From Ignavibacteriales bacterium (GTDB lineage: Bacteria > Bacteroidota > Ignavibacteria > Ignavibacteriales > Melioribacteraceae), in NCBI GenBank assembly GCA_020059785.1, contig JAGVBL010000271.1, forward strand, positions 1-11,945: 11,945 bases of DNA, given 5' to 3'. This document shows positions 1 through 7,152 of this stretch, in pieces. Numbering within the stretch: the stretch's first letter is position 1; each line of letters begins with the position of its first letter. Made by a program: the position numbers and the translations under genes. The notes under the pieces are model-generated. The model did no database searches. It saw nothing but the letters and a program-made list of their open reading frames with translations, and was not told the DNA's origin.

Positions 1-418
1 GTAACATAAGTAGTAAAATCAACCCAACAGCTATACATTGAAGAATATCAACTTTCAAAAATTCCTGAAGCATGTGCGGATAATGTGGATTGGAAATTTT
101 TCTTAACGAAAGAAAGGACATATGAATTGAATAACCGGCAAGAAATACCAGAAGTAATCTTCCTAATTTATTCCAAAATTTCATACCGAATTTTCTTAAT
201 TCATCTAATCCTTTCTGAAGCGAAAGAACAAAGACCATTCCGGATGAGAACGTAAATGCCGGAGCAACTAACCCATTTATAAAATTAAGGTAGGTAAACC
301 ACCAGGCAGACCGAAGTTCGCTGCTTAAAAATACATTTACAACATGTACTTCAATCATAATTATTAGTGCCAGACCTTTAAGCATATCAATGAATTGTGC
401 CCGGTTTTTCCTTTCCAT
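1..418 (-). CDS. Membrane acyltransferase-like protein, DUF1624/HGSNAT-type, partial (3' end outside window)
   Basis: Reading the minus strand from the ATG at 418 gives 139 codons with no stop before the left edge, so the C-terminal part is missing. The protein begins MERKNRAQFIDMLKGLALII, the N-terminal pattern (R..xIDxLKGLalilM, then a His at the end of the first membrane segment in EVHVVN) of the DUF1624/heparan-alpha-glucosaminide N-acetyltransferase-like family and related acyltransferases. Further family-like pieces are a VAPAFTFSSG segment (about residues 51-60) and a VDILQCIAVGLILLL helix near the cut end. At least four hydrophobic membrane segments are visible. Known members are inner-membrane proteins that transfer acyl groups to sugars or are uncharacterised; the substrate here cannot be told. 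It is divergent from the exonuclease gene, separated by 123 bases. Family call is fairly good, precise function is unknown. Confidence 0.7.
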   Translation of the reverse strand, partial: MERKNRAQFIDMLKGLALIIMIEVHVVNVFLSSELRSAWWFTYLNFINGLVAPAFTFSSGMVFVLSLQKGLDELRKFGMKFWNKLGRLLLVFLAGYSIHMSFLSLRKISNPHYPHMLQEFLKVDILQCIAVGLILLLML

Positions 419-456
419 AATTCAACTCTAAATTTTTAATGGAAATTAAGAATTTT

Positions 457-484
457 TTTACATCCGTTTCAAAATTTTTATAGT
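457..484 (+). promoter_or_regulatory. Candidate sigma-70-like promoter for the exonuclease gene
   Basis: In the divergent 123-base gap, TTTACA (457-462) is followed after 16 bases by TATAGT (479-484). Each hexamer differs from the sigma-70 consensus at one position. A transcript starting near 491 would leave a leader of about 50 bases before the ATG at 542. In DNA this AT-rich, chance matches are common, so this is only a candidate. Confidence 0.3.
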
Positions 485-541
485 GGAATTAAATTTTAAA
501 TTCTTTACATTGCTACTGAAATCAAGTTTGAGGGGTTAAAA

Positions 542-1228
542 ATGAATTTGATATGCGATATAGAAACTGTCGGTTTTGAATTCGAGTCTCTCACCGAATC
601 CCAGCAAGAATTTTTACTTCGCTATATTGAACAGGAACCGGATCTTTCTAAAAAAGAAACTCTAACCGGGGAAGCTAAACGTTTTCTCAGTCTTTACCCT
701 TTAACTGCCAGAGTTGTTGCAGTTGGCTTGATGAATACCGAAACTGAAAAAATAATGGTCTATTATGAAAATCAATCTGATAAGGATATTATAATTGAAG
801 AAAAGGGAATTAAATACAAACCAATGAACGAAAAGAATATGCTTCAAAATTTCTGGCAGTATGTTTCCAAATCCGAAAAGGTAATAACATTTAACGGCAG
901 AAATTTCGATATACCCTTTTTAATGATTCGTTCTGCAATGCTTCAGACTAAACCCACAAGAAATTTAATGAAGTACAGGTATGATACCAGAGAGCATATA
1001 GATCTGCTTGATCAATTGACTTTCTATGGTACGACAAGAAAATTCAATCTCGATTTTTATTGCCATTCATTCGGTATAAATTCTCCAAAATCCAAAGGAA
1101 TTACGGGAATGGAAGTTAAAGAATTATATAAAGCCGGACGGATAAAAGAAATTGCAATCTATTGCAGCGAGGATGTTAAAGCTACCTATGAGTTATTTAA
1201 AATCTGGAATGATTACTTAAACATATAA
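542..1228 (+). CDS. Predicted DEDDy 3'-5' exonuclease related to the PolB exonuclease domain
   Basis: The 228-residue protein carries the three motifs of a DEDDy RNase H-fold exonuclease. Exo I is CDIETVG with D6 and E8. Exo II is TFNGRNFDIPFL with N118 and D123. Exo III is YCSED with Y207 and D211 (Y-x3-D). The order and spacing fit the predicted PolB-like 3'-5' exonuclease family (COG3298/DUF2319 type). Such proteins are expected to remove nucleotides from single-stranded 3' ends with two metal ions, probably in DNA repair or nucleic-acid turnover. The whole protein is this one domain, with no polymerase part, signal peptide or membrane segment, so it should be cytoplasmic. GAGGGG lies just upstream of the ATG. 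The next gene follows after 28 bases and may be co-transcribed, but no functional link to it is evident. Confidence 0.82.
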   Translation: MNLICDIETVGFEFESLTESQQEFLLRYIEQEPDLSKKETLTGEAKRFLSLYPLTARVVAVGLMNTETEKIMVYYENQSDKDIIIEEKGIKYKPMNEKNMLQNFWQYVSKSEKVITFNGRNFDIPFLMIRSAMLQTKPTRNLMKYRYDTREHIDLLDQLTFYGTTRKFNLDFYCHSFGINSPKSKGITGMEVKELYKAGRIKEIAIYCSEDVKATYELFKIWNDYLNI

Positions 1229-1256
1229 TTAGCAATAAAATGAAAAGGAGTTTAAA

Positions 1257-2288
1257 ATGAAATTCAGGGATATTGCATTTATTTTAATTCTTTTTATTTG
1301 CTTCTACGACCAATCTGCTCAATCAATCAAAAATAAAGTGAATGGGAAAGTAACCGACTTTAAATCAGGCGAACCGCTAATAGGAGTAAATATTTATATT
1401 AATAACTCTACTATCGGAACCACAACAAATAAAGAAGGTTATTACGAACTTCTTATTCCCGATGGCAGATTTGAAATAGTATTTTCTATGATCGGATTCC
1501 AACCTGAAAGTAAATTCATTTTTGTTAATAATGGTTCAGACCGTCTGCTTGATATCACTCTTAGAGAAAAAGTTTACGAAATGGATCAGGTGCAAATTGA
1601 AGACCGTTTTTCTGAAGAGTGGTTTAAAAAATTAAGTGTCTTTAAAAAATATTTATTAGGACAAAATGATTTTTCCTCTTTATGCAGAATTGAAAATGAA
1701 AAGGATATTTTCTTTTCAGGAGAATATAGTTCTATATTTAATGTGCATTCTTACAATCCCATTAAAATTAGAAATGATGCATTAGGTTATTTAATGGAAT
1801 GTACAATCATTAACTTTGAGATAGATAACAAGAACACATTCTGTACATATTCCTTAAAAACAAGATTCATAGATATCTCGGATGAGGAGAAGACAAATAA
1901 AGTAATCCAGATGGTAAATAGAAGTAGAGCTTATGTAGGTTCCTTACGCCATTTCTTATACTCTGCTATAACTACAAATAATTTTTCTAATTTTGATGTT
2001 GCACTAGTTAAAAGAACGGATTATAAGGAGAAAGGTATCAGTGTTAAGAGTGGAAGTGAAATCATAAAAACAATAGGTGAAAATCCCGATTACTTACTTT
2101 CATTTAATGGATTATTAAGAGTAAGATACAGGTATAATATTGACTTTTCATGGCTTAAGCTATCGGAAAACGACTCATATATAAACTATAATGGATACTT
2201 GGTTAATCCTTTAAGTGTAATTCAGTATGGCAAATGGGCTTTCGATGGATTATCTAAATTATTGCCTTTGGATTATATCTCCTTTTGA
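1257..2288 (+). CDS. Exported carboxypeptidase-like regulatory-domain (CarboxypepD_reg-like) protein
   Basis: The 343-residue protein begins with a typical signal peptide (basic start, hydrophobic residues 7-17, likely cut after AQS near residue 23). Residues 28-102 form a CarboxypepD_reg-like beta-sandwich, with the hallmark G-x-V-x-D..sGePLiGVNIYI...GTTTNKEGYYEL..p.G. From about 127 on there is a second conserved region (FKKYLLGQ..., NDALGYLMECTI..F, SRAYVGSLRHFLYS). This resembles soluble Bacteroidota proteins of this class rather than a TonB-receptor plug, and no beta-barrel follows. It is probably periplasmic or outer-membrane associated, and its role is unknown. AAAAGGAG supports the ATG at 1257. 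Its TGA is in the same frame as the following TonB-like gene, with no further stop in the 23 codons between them. Confidence 0.72.
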   Translation: MKFRDIAFILILFICFYDQSAQSIKNKVNGKVTDFKSGEPLIGVNIYINNSTIGTTTNKEGYYELLIPDGRFEIVFSMIGFQPESKFIFVNNGSDRLLDITLREKVYEMDQVQIEDRFSEEWFKKLSVFKKYLLGQNDFSSLCRIENEKDIFFSGEYSSIFNVHSYNPIKIRNDALGYLMECTIINFEIDNKNTFCTYSLKTRFIDISDEEKTNKVIQMVNRSRAYVGSLRHFLYSAITTNNFSNFDVALVKRTDYKEKGISVKSGSEIIKTIGENPDYLLSFNGLLRVRYRYNIDFSWLKLSENDSYINYNGYLVNPLSVIQYGKWAFDGLSKLLPLDYISF

Positions 2289-2357
2289 ATTGATAATCTT
2301 AACTGTATTTTATTTAATTTACCTTACAGTAGAAATGTAAAGATAAAGCACAATAAA

Positions 2358-2978
2358 GTGAAGCTTAAGGAAGATAAGATAAACTATAAACGTAACTTTG
2401 AAGCAGCGCTGATACTCAGTCTGGTTATTATAATTGTATTATTTGAATTAACGCCTGATACAGAAAACAAAAGCGACAAAATCCCTTACTTCCCGGAGCC
2501 GGTTATAACAGTTGTTGATATACCAAATACAAATCAATCCTCGCCAAACAATTTACGACCGCCTCTCCCTGAAATTCCATCATTAATAATACCTTTTGAC
2601 GAACCGGAAATATTATCTGATGTTATTATAAAGGAAAATATACAGAGTATTGAAAAAAGTGAACAAGGAAACAAATCGAATACGTTAAAAGGAAATTCAA
2701 AAGGAGTATATAAAGCTTCCTCATTTCCTTTTGTCCCAAGACAAATAGTTGAGGTTGTGCCCGAAAAAGTTGATGGTAGTGAAGGTGCAATTAAACTAAA
2801 ATTACTCATTGGAAAAGATGGTTTTGTTTTAAAACATGAAGTACTTAACAACACTACAAACAATTCTAAATGTCTAACATTTGTAATTAATGCGGTTTAT
2901 AAATCCCGCTGGCAGCCGATCGCATTCGATGGTGAAAAAGTAGATTACTGGCTAGAAAAAACCTACGTTTTTAATTGA
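2358..2978 (+). CDS. TonB-like energy transducer with GTG start
   Basis: The 206-residue protein has the classic TonB layout. There is a short basic cytoplasmic start, one membrane segment (about residues 16-32), and a Pro-rich periplasmic stretch (about 44-83, with PEPVITVVDIPN and RPPLPEIPS). The C-terminal domain (about 124-206) has PRQIVEVVPEKVDG...IKLKLLIGKDGFV..., SRWQPIAFDGEKVDYW. The last part matches the TonB C-terminal pattern (I.kdG.v, W.PA..dG.pV..w). TonB proteins carry proton-motive energy from ExbB/ExbD to outer-membrane receptors; no ExbBD or receptor gene is in the window. The GTG at 2358 is the first standard start after the preceding gene's TGA and has no good Shine-Dalgarno, so translation may be coupled to that gene. 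No internal Met offers a better start before the membrane segment. Confidence 0.72.
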   Translation: MKLKEDKINYKRNFEAALILSLVIIIVLFELTPDTENKSDKIPYFPEPVITVVDIPNTNQSSPNNLRPPLPEIPSLIIPFDEPEILSDVIIKENIQSIEKSEQGNKSNTLKGNSKGVYKASSFPFVPRQIVEVVPEKVDGSEGAIKLKLLIGKDGFVLKHEVLNNTTNNSKCLTFVINAVYKSRWQPIAFDGEKVDYWLEKTYVFN

Positions 2979-3056
2979 AGAGAAAATCCTTCTATTTCAG
3001 TAAGGTTGAATTTATAGATCAGAAAAAGTAACTTCTAATCAAATTTTGGAGGAAGA

Positions 3057-3605
3057 ATGGACTTTACTAAAATGATTAACTTCGTTGAATCTCATATAAA
3101 CATTTTAGCCCGTGCTTATTACGAACAATTAATGAAATCCGAGTATATGACTACATACCAGAAGTTGGAGGAATCAAAAGTTATTGCAAGAGAAGAATTG
3201 GTTTTCCAAAATTTTATTATATGGCTTAAAAGCGGCGCGTCAAATGACGAAGCTGAAAAATATTTTGAGAAAATTGGTGCTGAAAGATATAATGAAGGAT
3301 TTCCGCTTACCGAGATTAATTATGCTTTATACATTACCAAAAAAGTTTTCTGGTCTACAATCGCCTGGAAAAAAGAATTATTTGAAGATTCTGACTTTCA
3401 CCACCTTATTGAATGCATGACAATTCTAAATAACTACTTTGATCTCGGTAATTTCTATTTAATTCGCGGTTACGTTCATGAACTTTTTGCTAAACTTGAT
3501 ATTTCCGATAAGCTTACACGCGAAGAGATTCATAAAATATTAATACGAGGAGCATTTGATGAGGATGACCTGGACAAGAGTGATTTTGTCTGGCGCCATG
3601 TTTAA
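3057..3605 (+). CDS. Free-standing RsbRD_N-like helical sensor domain protein
   Basis: This is a 182-residue, soluble, largely helical protein with a strong Shine-Dalgarno (GGAGGA) ahead of the ATG. The pattern of residues 10-145 resembles the RsbRD N-terminal domain: an initial helix bundle, then G-x-x-R-Y-x-E-G-F-P-L-x-E-I-x-x-A-L at about 74-91, followed by a long helix with K96 and W99. That domain is a globin-like helical sensor fold found at the N terminus of stress regulators and histidine kinases. Here no STAS, kinase or other output domain follows, and the last 35 residues are acidic and helical without a recognised motif. The assignment rests on pattern resemblance only. No cysteine cluster or obvious ligand-binding motif is seen. 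It lies 78 bases after the TonB-like gene and 71 bases before mobA. Confidence 0.45.
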   Translation: MDFTKMINFVESHINILARAYYEQLMKSEYMTTYQKLEESKVIAREELVFQNFIIWLKSGASNDEAEKYFEKIGAERYNEGFPLTEINYALYITKKVFWSTIAWKKELFEDSDFHHLIECMTILNNYFDLGNFYLIRGYVHELFAKLDISDKLTREEIHKILIRGAFDEDDLDKSDFVWRHV

Positions 3606-3676
3606 TGTGTTTATTGTAATCTAATCATTGGTTATTTATTACAGGGAAATTACCTCATTCCTTATATATCATCTTA

Positions 3677-4315
3677 ATGAGCAAATCAATATTAGTAGAT
3701 AATGTAACCGGAGTAATACTTGCCGGTGGTAAAAGCTCCCGCATGGGAGTCAATAAGTCGTTATTAAAAATAGATGATGTAACCCTGATAGAAAGATGTT
3801 ATGAATTGATGAAGTCTGTCTTTGCAAAAGTTGCTATCAGCACAAACGACCCCGCTCGGTTTGATTTTGTTAATACAGTAAAAATAAAAGATATTTATCA
3901 GGATTTTGGACCGTTAAGCGGAATTTACTCTGCCTTAAGATTTCTAAACACGCAAAAAGTTTTTATACTTTCTGTTGATATGCCATTTATCTTACCGGAC
4001 TTATTAAGGTATTTATTAAATTACAAAACGGATGAATTGATTACCGTTCCATTTGCAGTGCAAAGAACCCATTATCTATGCGGTATATATGGCAAAGAAC
4101 TGATTCCCATTTTAGAAAGTATTCTTGAATCGAACATTGAAGCCCGGAACAACAATAAGGAGATTATAAAGTCTTCCTTAAGTCTCTGGAATTTTGTTGA
4201 AAGGGTAGGTGCTGAAATTGTTGATGTTGAAGAGAAAATATTTTATATGAAAGATCTCTTCTTTAATATCAATACACCGGAAGATTTTGAGTACGTTAAA
4301 ACTCGTCTCATCTAA
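3677..4315 (+). CDS. mobA: Molybdenum cofactor guanylyltransferase MobA
   Basis: The 212-residue protein has the nucleotidyltransferase signature ILAGGKSSRMGVNKSLL at residues 14-30 (LAGGxSxRMGxxK, GTP and Mg binding). DFGPLSGIYSAL follows at 77-88, then the metal-binding VDMPF with D101, and a C-terminal NINTPEDF (197-204) typical of MobA. MobA joins GMP from GTP to molybdopterin, forming the guanine dinucleotide cofactor used by DMSO-reductase-family enzymes, in the cytoplasm. The PsrA-type enzyme encoded a few hundred bases downstream needs this bis-MGD cofactor, so the placement makes sense. No clear Shine-Dalgarno precedes the ATG, and the 71-base gap upstream contains no clear signal. 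The related IspD/GlmU-type transferases are less likely because of the RMG-x-x-K and NTPED motifs. Confidence 0.88.
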   Translation: MSKSILVDNVTGVILAGGKSSRMGVNKSLLKIDDVTLIERCYELMKSVFAKVAISTNDPARFDFVNTVKIKDIYQDFGPLSGIYSALRFLNTQKVFILSVDMPFILPDLLRYLLNYKTDELITVPFAVQRTHYLCGIYGKELIPILESILESNIEARNNNKEIIKSSLSLWNFVERVGAEIVDVEEKIFYMKDLFFNINTPEDFEYVKTRLI

Positions 4316-4468
4316 TTTTTTTCTACTTTTCTTTTATAATGCTTGTGAACAACAAATCTTATTTTCCATTTTTGAAAAAAACTTTAGAAAAATTCTACAA
4401 AATGAAACTCGCTTAGCTGTTTTCAAACAATTTCGCACATTTCTTCAATAATTATAAATGGCAAGAAA

Positions 4469-4490
4469 GTTGATATTTATAAATATCAAC
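4469..4490. promoter_or_regulatory. Perfect 22-base palindrome upstream of the MerR-type gene, likely operator
   Basis: The arms GTTGATATTTA (4469-4479) and TAAATATCAAC (4480-4490) are exact reverse complements with no spacer. The palindrome ends 14 bases before the ATG at 4505, in the 189-base gap between mobA and the regulator. It is a natural candidate for a dimeric regulator's binding site, most simply autoregulation by the MerR-type protein and control of the sulfur operon. TATAAA at 4453-4458 could be a -10 element just upstream, but no convincing -35 was found. The TTGAT and ATCAA ends are 10 bases apart, not the 4 expected of an FNR box. An RNA hairpin masking the translation start is an alternative. 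Confidence 0.55.
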
Positions 4491-4504
4491 AACAAAGAAT
4501 TGTA

Positions 4505-4942
4505 ATGACCGAAATAAATTTATCCCGCAACGAGCCCGTTTTTTCGATTAGTAATGCGGCTAAACTTTTAAACATCTCTGTTCATACTTTAAGAATGTAT
4601 GAAAAGGAAGGATTAATAATTCCTTTTAAGAAAGAGAGCAAACAAAGATCATATTCAAAATTGGATCTGGATCGTATCAATTGTATTCGTAATGCAATTA
4701 ATGAATCGAAGATTTCCATTAACGGGATTAAAACGATCTACTCGCTAATTCCTTGCTGGCAAGTTGTAAATTGCTCTGCAGAGGATAGAAAAAAATGTGA
4801 AGGATATAATGGACATGGTAAACCATGCTGGTCTTATAGTCATCCCGGAACAGTTTGTGAAAACAAAAATTGCAGAGAATGTGAAGTCTATAATAATTTT
4901 TCAGAATGCGGGAAAGTAAAAGAACTGATAAAATCCATTTAG
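4505..4942 (+). CDS. MerR-family regulator with C-terminal eight-cysteine 'two-CW'-like domain
   Basis: Residues 13-80 form a MerR winged helix-turn-helix: FSISNAAKLLNISVHTLRMYEKEGLI, then the wing residues QRSYSKLDLDRI. In place of the usual dimerisation coiled coil and effector domain, residues 84-135 hold a compact Cys-rich module: C84-W, C90, C98, C108-W, C118, C123-x2-C126 and C135, with PCWSYSHPG in the middle. The pair of Cys-Trp motifs resembles the small 'two-CW' domain found on some regulators and sensor kinases. Eight cysteines suggest a metal, Fe-S or thiol/polysulfide switch; this is inference. The gene starts the sulfur operon and ends 10 bases before psrA, and a 22-base palindrome sits just upstream. 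It probably controls the downstream genes and itself. The ATG lacks a Shine-Dalgarno. C60 is a further Cys in the DNA-binding part. Confidence 0.8.
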   Translation: MTEINLSRNEPVFSISNAAKLLNISVHTLRMYEKEGLIIPFKKESKQRSYSKLDLDRINCIRNAINESKISINGIKTIYSLIPCWQVVNCSAEDRKKCEGYNGHGKPCWSYSHPGTVCENKNCRECEVYNNFSECGKVKELIKSI

Positions 4943-4952
4943 AGGTTAATAA

Positions 4953-7151
4953 ATGAATTCAATTTCACGAAGAAAATTCTTAAAGATAACAGGTTTTTCT
5001 GTAGGTGCAGTTGCTGCGGCATCAGCTCTTAGTCCAATTGTAAAAGGATCAGAAAAAATTAATAAGGAAAAGGTAAAAGGGATTCAGAAGATTCCAACTT
5101 ATTGCGATATCTGTTTCTGGAAATGTGGTGCTATTGCATATTTAAAGGACGGTGCATTATGGAAGATAGAAGGAAATCCGAATGATCCACTCAGTAAAGG
5201 TAGATTGTGTCCAAGAGGAACTGGTGGAATTGGGGCTTATAGCGATCCTGACCGATTACGTTCTCCATTAATTAGAACCAAAGAAAGAGGCGAAGAGAAA
5301 TGGAAAGAAGTTACCTGGGATGAAGCGCTCGATTATATAGCTTCTAAAATGAAAAAAATTAAATCCGAATATGGACCGGAATCAGTTGCCTTCTTCTCTC
5401 ATGGCATCGGCGGTAATTTTCTAAAGCATACTTTAAAAGCTTATGGAGTAAATAATATTTCAGCACCTTCTTATGCACAGTGCCGTGGTCCGCGTGATGT
5501 CGGTTTTGAATTGACATTCGGCGATGGAATCGGTTCACCCGAAAGAACGGATATTGAAAATGCAAAATGCCTCGTTCTTATTGGTTCTCATCTTGGTGAG
5601 AATATGCATAATTCGCAAGCACAGGAATTTGCTAATGCAGTTGAAAGAGATTCTACTGTAATTGTTGTTGACCCCAGATTTTCTGTAGCCGCATCAAAAG
5701 CAAAATATTACCTTCCAATTAAACCAGGTACTGATATCGCTCTGTTACTTGCGTGGATGAATGTAATTGTAAATGAAAAACTATACGATGTGGAGTATGT
5801 AAATAAATTTGGCTTCGGGTTCGAACAGTTTGCAGCAGAAATTTCTCCATATACACCAGAATGGGCTTACACTGAAACAGGAATTGATGTTGAATTAATA
5901 AGAACTACTGCACGCGTTATGGCAATTAATAAACCGGCAACACTAATTCATCCCGGAAGACATGTAACATGGTACGGAGATGATGCACAGCGCAGTAGGG
6001 CAATTGCACTTCTAAATGCACTTCTTGGTTCGTGGGGACGTAAAGGAGGTTTCTTCTTTCCATCAAGTTATTCAATTCCTCCTTATCCATATCCTGAATA
6101 CCCAAAACCCGGTAAGGATAAAGTTGATAATCCTGATAATAAATATCCCTTTGCAATTGAAGAGATAACAACCGGTATTAGAGAAGCAACAATTACTGGC
6201 AAACCTTATCCAATTAAAGGATGGTTTATTTATGCTACAAATCTGATTCATGCTTTACCTAATGAAGAAGAGACAATTAAAGCAATTCAGAATCTTGATC
6301 TAATGGTTGTTGTAGATGTTATACCGAGTGAAATTGCCGGCTGGGCGGATGTGGTTCTACCGGAATCGGTTTATCTTGAACGATATGATGATCTACATGC
6401 TTCGTCATTTAAAGAAACTTTTGTTGGAATCCGCCAACCTGTTGTTGAATCTCCGGCAGACCAAAAACCGAATTGGTGGATAGCAAAAAAACTTGCTGAT
6501 AAACTTGGACTCGGCAATTACTTTCCATGGCAACATATCGAAGAATATCTGGATTATAGATTGAATGCCGCCGGATTGAGTTTAGACCAATTAAAGAAAG
6601 AAGGAATTATACGTGGTGAAAAACCACCAATTTATTTTGAAGATGGAATTACTCCAGAATTCCCAACTCCTTCTGGTAAAATAGAATTTTACTCATTACA
6701 GTTAGCTCAAGCCGGTTTTGATCCTGTCCCCAAATTTACTCGTCCTGATGAACCACCTGCCGGTTATTTTAGACTACTCTTTGGAAGATCACCGGTTCAT
6801 TCATTTAGTAGAACACAATCCAACCGTATTTTGATGGATATGATGGAAGAAAATGAAGTATGGGTGAATAACGATATTGCGAATAGGTATGGATTAGCCA
6901 ATGGTCAGTATATTAAATTGAAAAATCAGGATGGTATAATTAGTAACAAGGTAAAAGTAAAAGTAACCGAAAGAATTAGAACCGACTGTGTTTATATGGT
7001 TCATGGATTCGGTCATAATTCTAAAATGTTGAAAGGAGCTTATGGAAAAGGGGCGAGCGATGCACAGCTTATTACCAAATATAAAATTGATCCTATTATG
7101 GGAGGAACAGGTATGAATGTGAACTTTGTAACTTTTGAGACGGAGGTGTAA
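4953..7151 (+). CDS. psrA: Polysulfide/thiosulfate reductase-type molybdopterin catalytic subunit (PsrA/PhsA-like)
   Basis: The 732-residue protein opens with a Tat signal (SRRKFLK at residues 5-11, then a hydrophobic stretch to about 30), so the folded enzyme is exported. C51-x2-C54-x3-C58 and C86 (in GRLCPRG) bind the proximal 4Fe-4S cluster. Next comes the bis-MGD molybdenum domain, with Cys177 in SYAQCRGPRD at the position of the Mo-ligating residue, as in Psr/Phs enzymes. The DMSO-reductase-family body and the C-terminal dinucleotide-binding domain (from about residue 605) are intact. Length fits PsrA/PhsA and is too short for typical tetrathionate reductase TtrA. Predicted reaction: two-electron reduction of polysulfide, sulfur or thiosulfate, with electrons from the PsrB and PsrC subunits encoded next. 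The sulfur permeases and rhodanese downstream favour a sulfur substrate, but arsenate or another oxyanion cannot be excluded from motifs alone. AGAGG precedes the ATG. Confidence 0.85.
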   Translation: MNSISRRKFLKITGFSVGAVAAASALSPIVKGSEKINKEKVKGIQKIPTYCDICFWKCGAIAYLKDGALWKIEGNPNDPLSKGRLCPRGTGGIGAYSDPDRLRSPLIRTKERGEEKWKEVTWDEALDYIASKMKKIKSEYGPESVAFFSHGIGGNFLKHTLKAYGVNNISAPSYAQCRGPRDVGFELTFGDGIGSPERTDIENAKCLVLIGSHLGENMHNSQAQEFANAVERDSTVIVVDPRFSVAASKAKYYLPIKPGTDIALLLAWMNVIVNEKLYDVEYVNKFGFGFEQFAAEISPYTPEWAYTETGIDVELIRTTARVMAINKPATLIHPGRHVTWYGDDAQRSRAIALLNALLGSWGRKGGFFFPSSYSIPPYPYPEYPKPGKDKVDNPDNKYPFAIEEITTGIREATITGKPYPIKGWFIYATNLIHALPNEEETIKAIQNLDLMVVVDVIPSEIAGWADVVLPESVYLERYDDLHASSFKETFVGIRQPVVESPADQKPNWWIAKKLADKLGLGNYFPWQHIEEYLDYRLNAAGLSLDQLKKEGIIRGEKPPIYFEDGITPEFPTPSGKIEFYSLQLAQAGFDPVPKFTRPDEPPAGYFRLLFGRSPVHSFSRTQSNRILMDMMEENEVWVNNDIANRYGLANGQYIKLKNQDGIISNKVKVKVTERIRTDCVYMVHGFGHNSKMLKGAYGKGASDAQLITKYKIDPIMGGTGMNVNFVTFETEV
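7142..7146 (+). promoter_or_regulatory. Ribosome binding site of the ferredoxin subunit, within the end of psrA
   Basis: GGAGG lies in the last codons of psrA and is 6 bases from the ATG at 7153. It therefore supports that ATG over the in-frame TTG at 7135, which lies upstream of this site. Starting at 7153 also gives the usual short N terminus of the family (MARFGMVID before the first Cys motif). Confidence 0.75.
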
Positions 7152-7152
7152 C

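Noticed and set aside
3615..3641. GTAAT/ATTAC inverted repeat between the RsbRD_N-like gene and mobA, considered as a terminator.
   Set aside because: Five AT-rich base pairs with a 17-base loop and no T-run would not form a stable terminator.
4372..4401. TTGAAA, 18 bases, TACAAA with a small TAGAA/TTCTA inverted repeat between, resembling a MerR-type promoter layout.
   Set aside because: The 5-base arms are too short in AT-rich sequence and the -10 is poor. The 22-base palindrome at 4469-4490 is a far stronger operator candidate.
5359..6171. Minus-strand ORFs inside psrA (68 and 81 residues), and similar antisense ORFs inside psrA/psrB at 6894-7518.
   Set aside because: They lie wholly within strongly supported coding sequence on the other strand, show no recognisable motif and have no supporting start signals.
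7135..7152. Upstream TTG start adding six residues to the ferredoxin subunit.
   Set aside because: The GGAGG site lies downstream of this TTG and fits the ATG at 7153; the added residues are not family-like.
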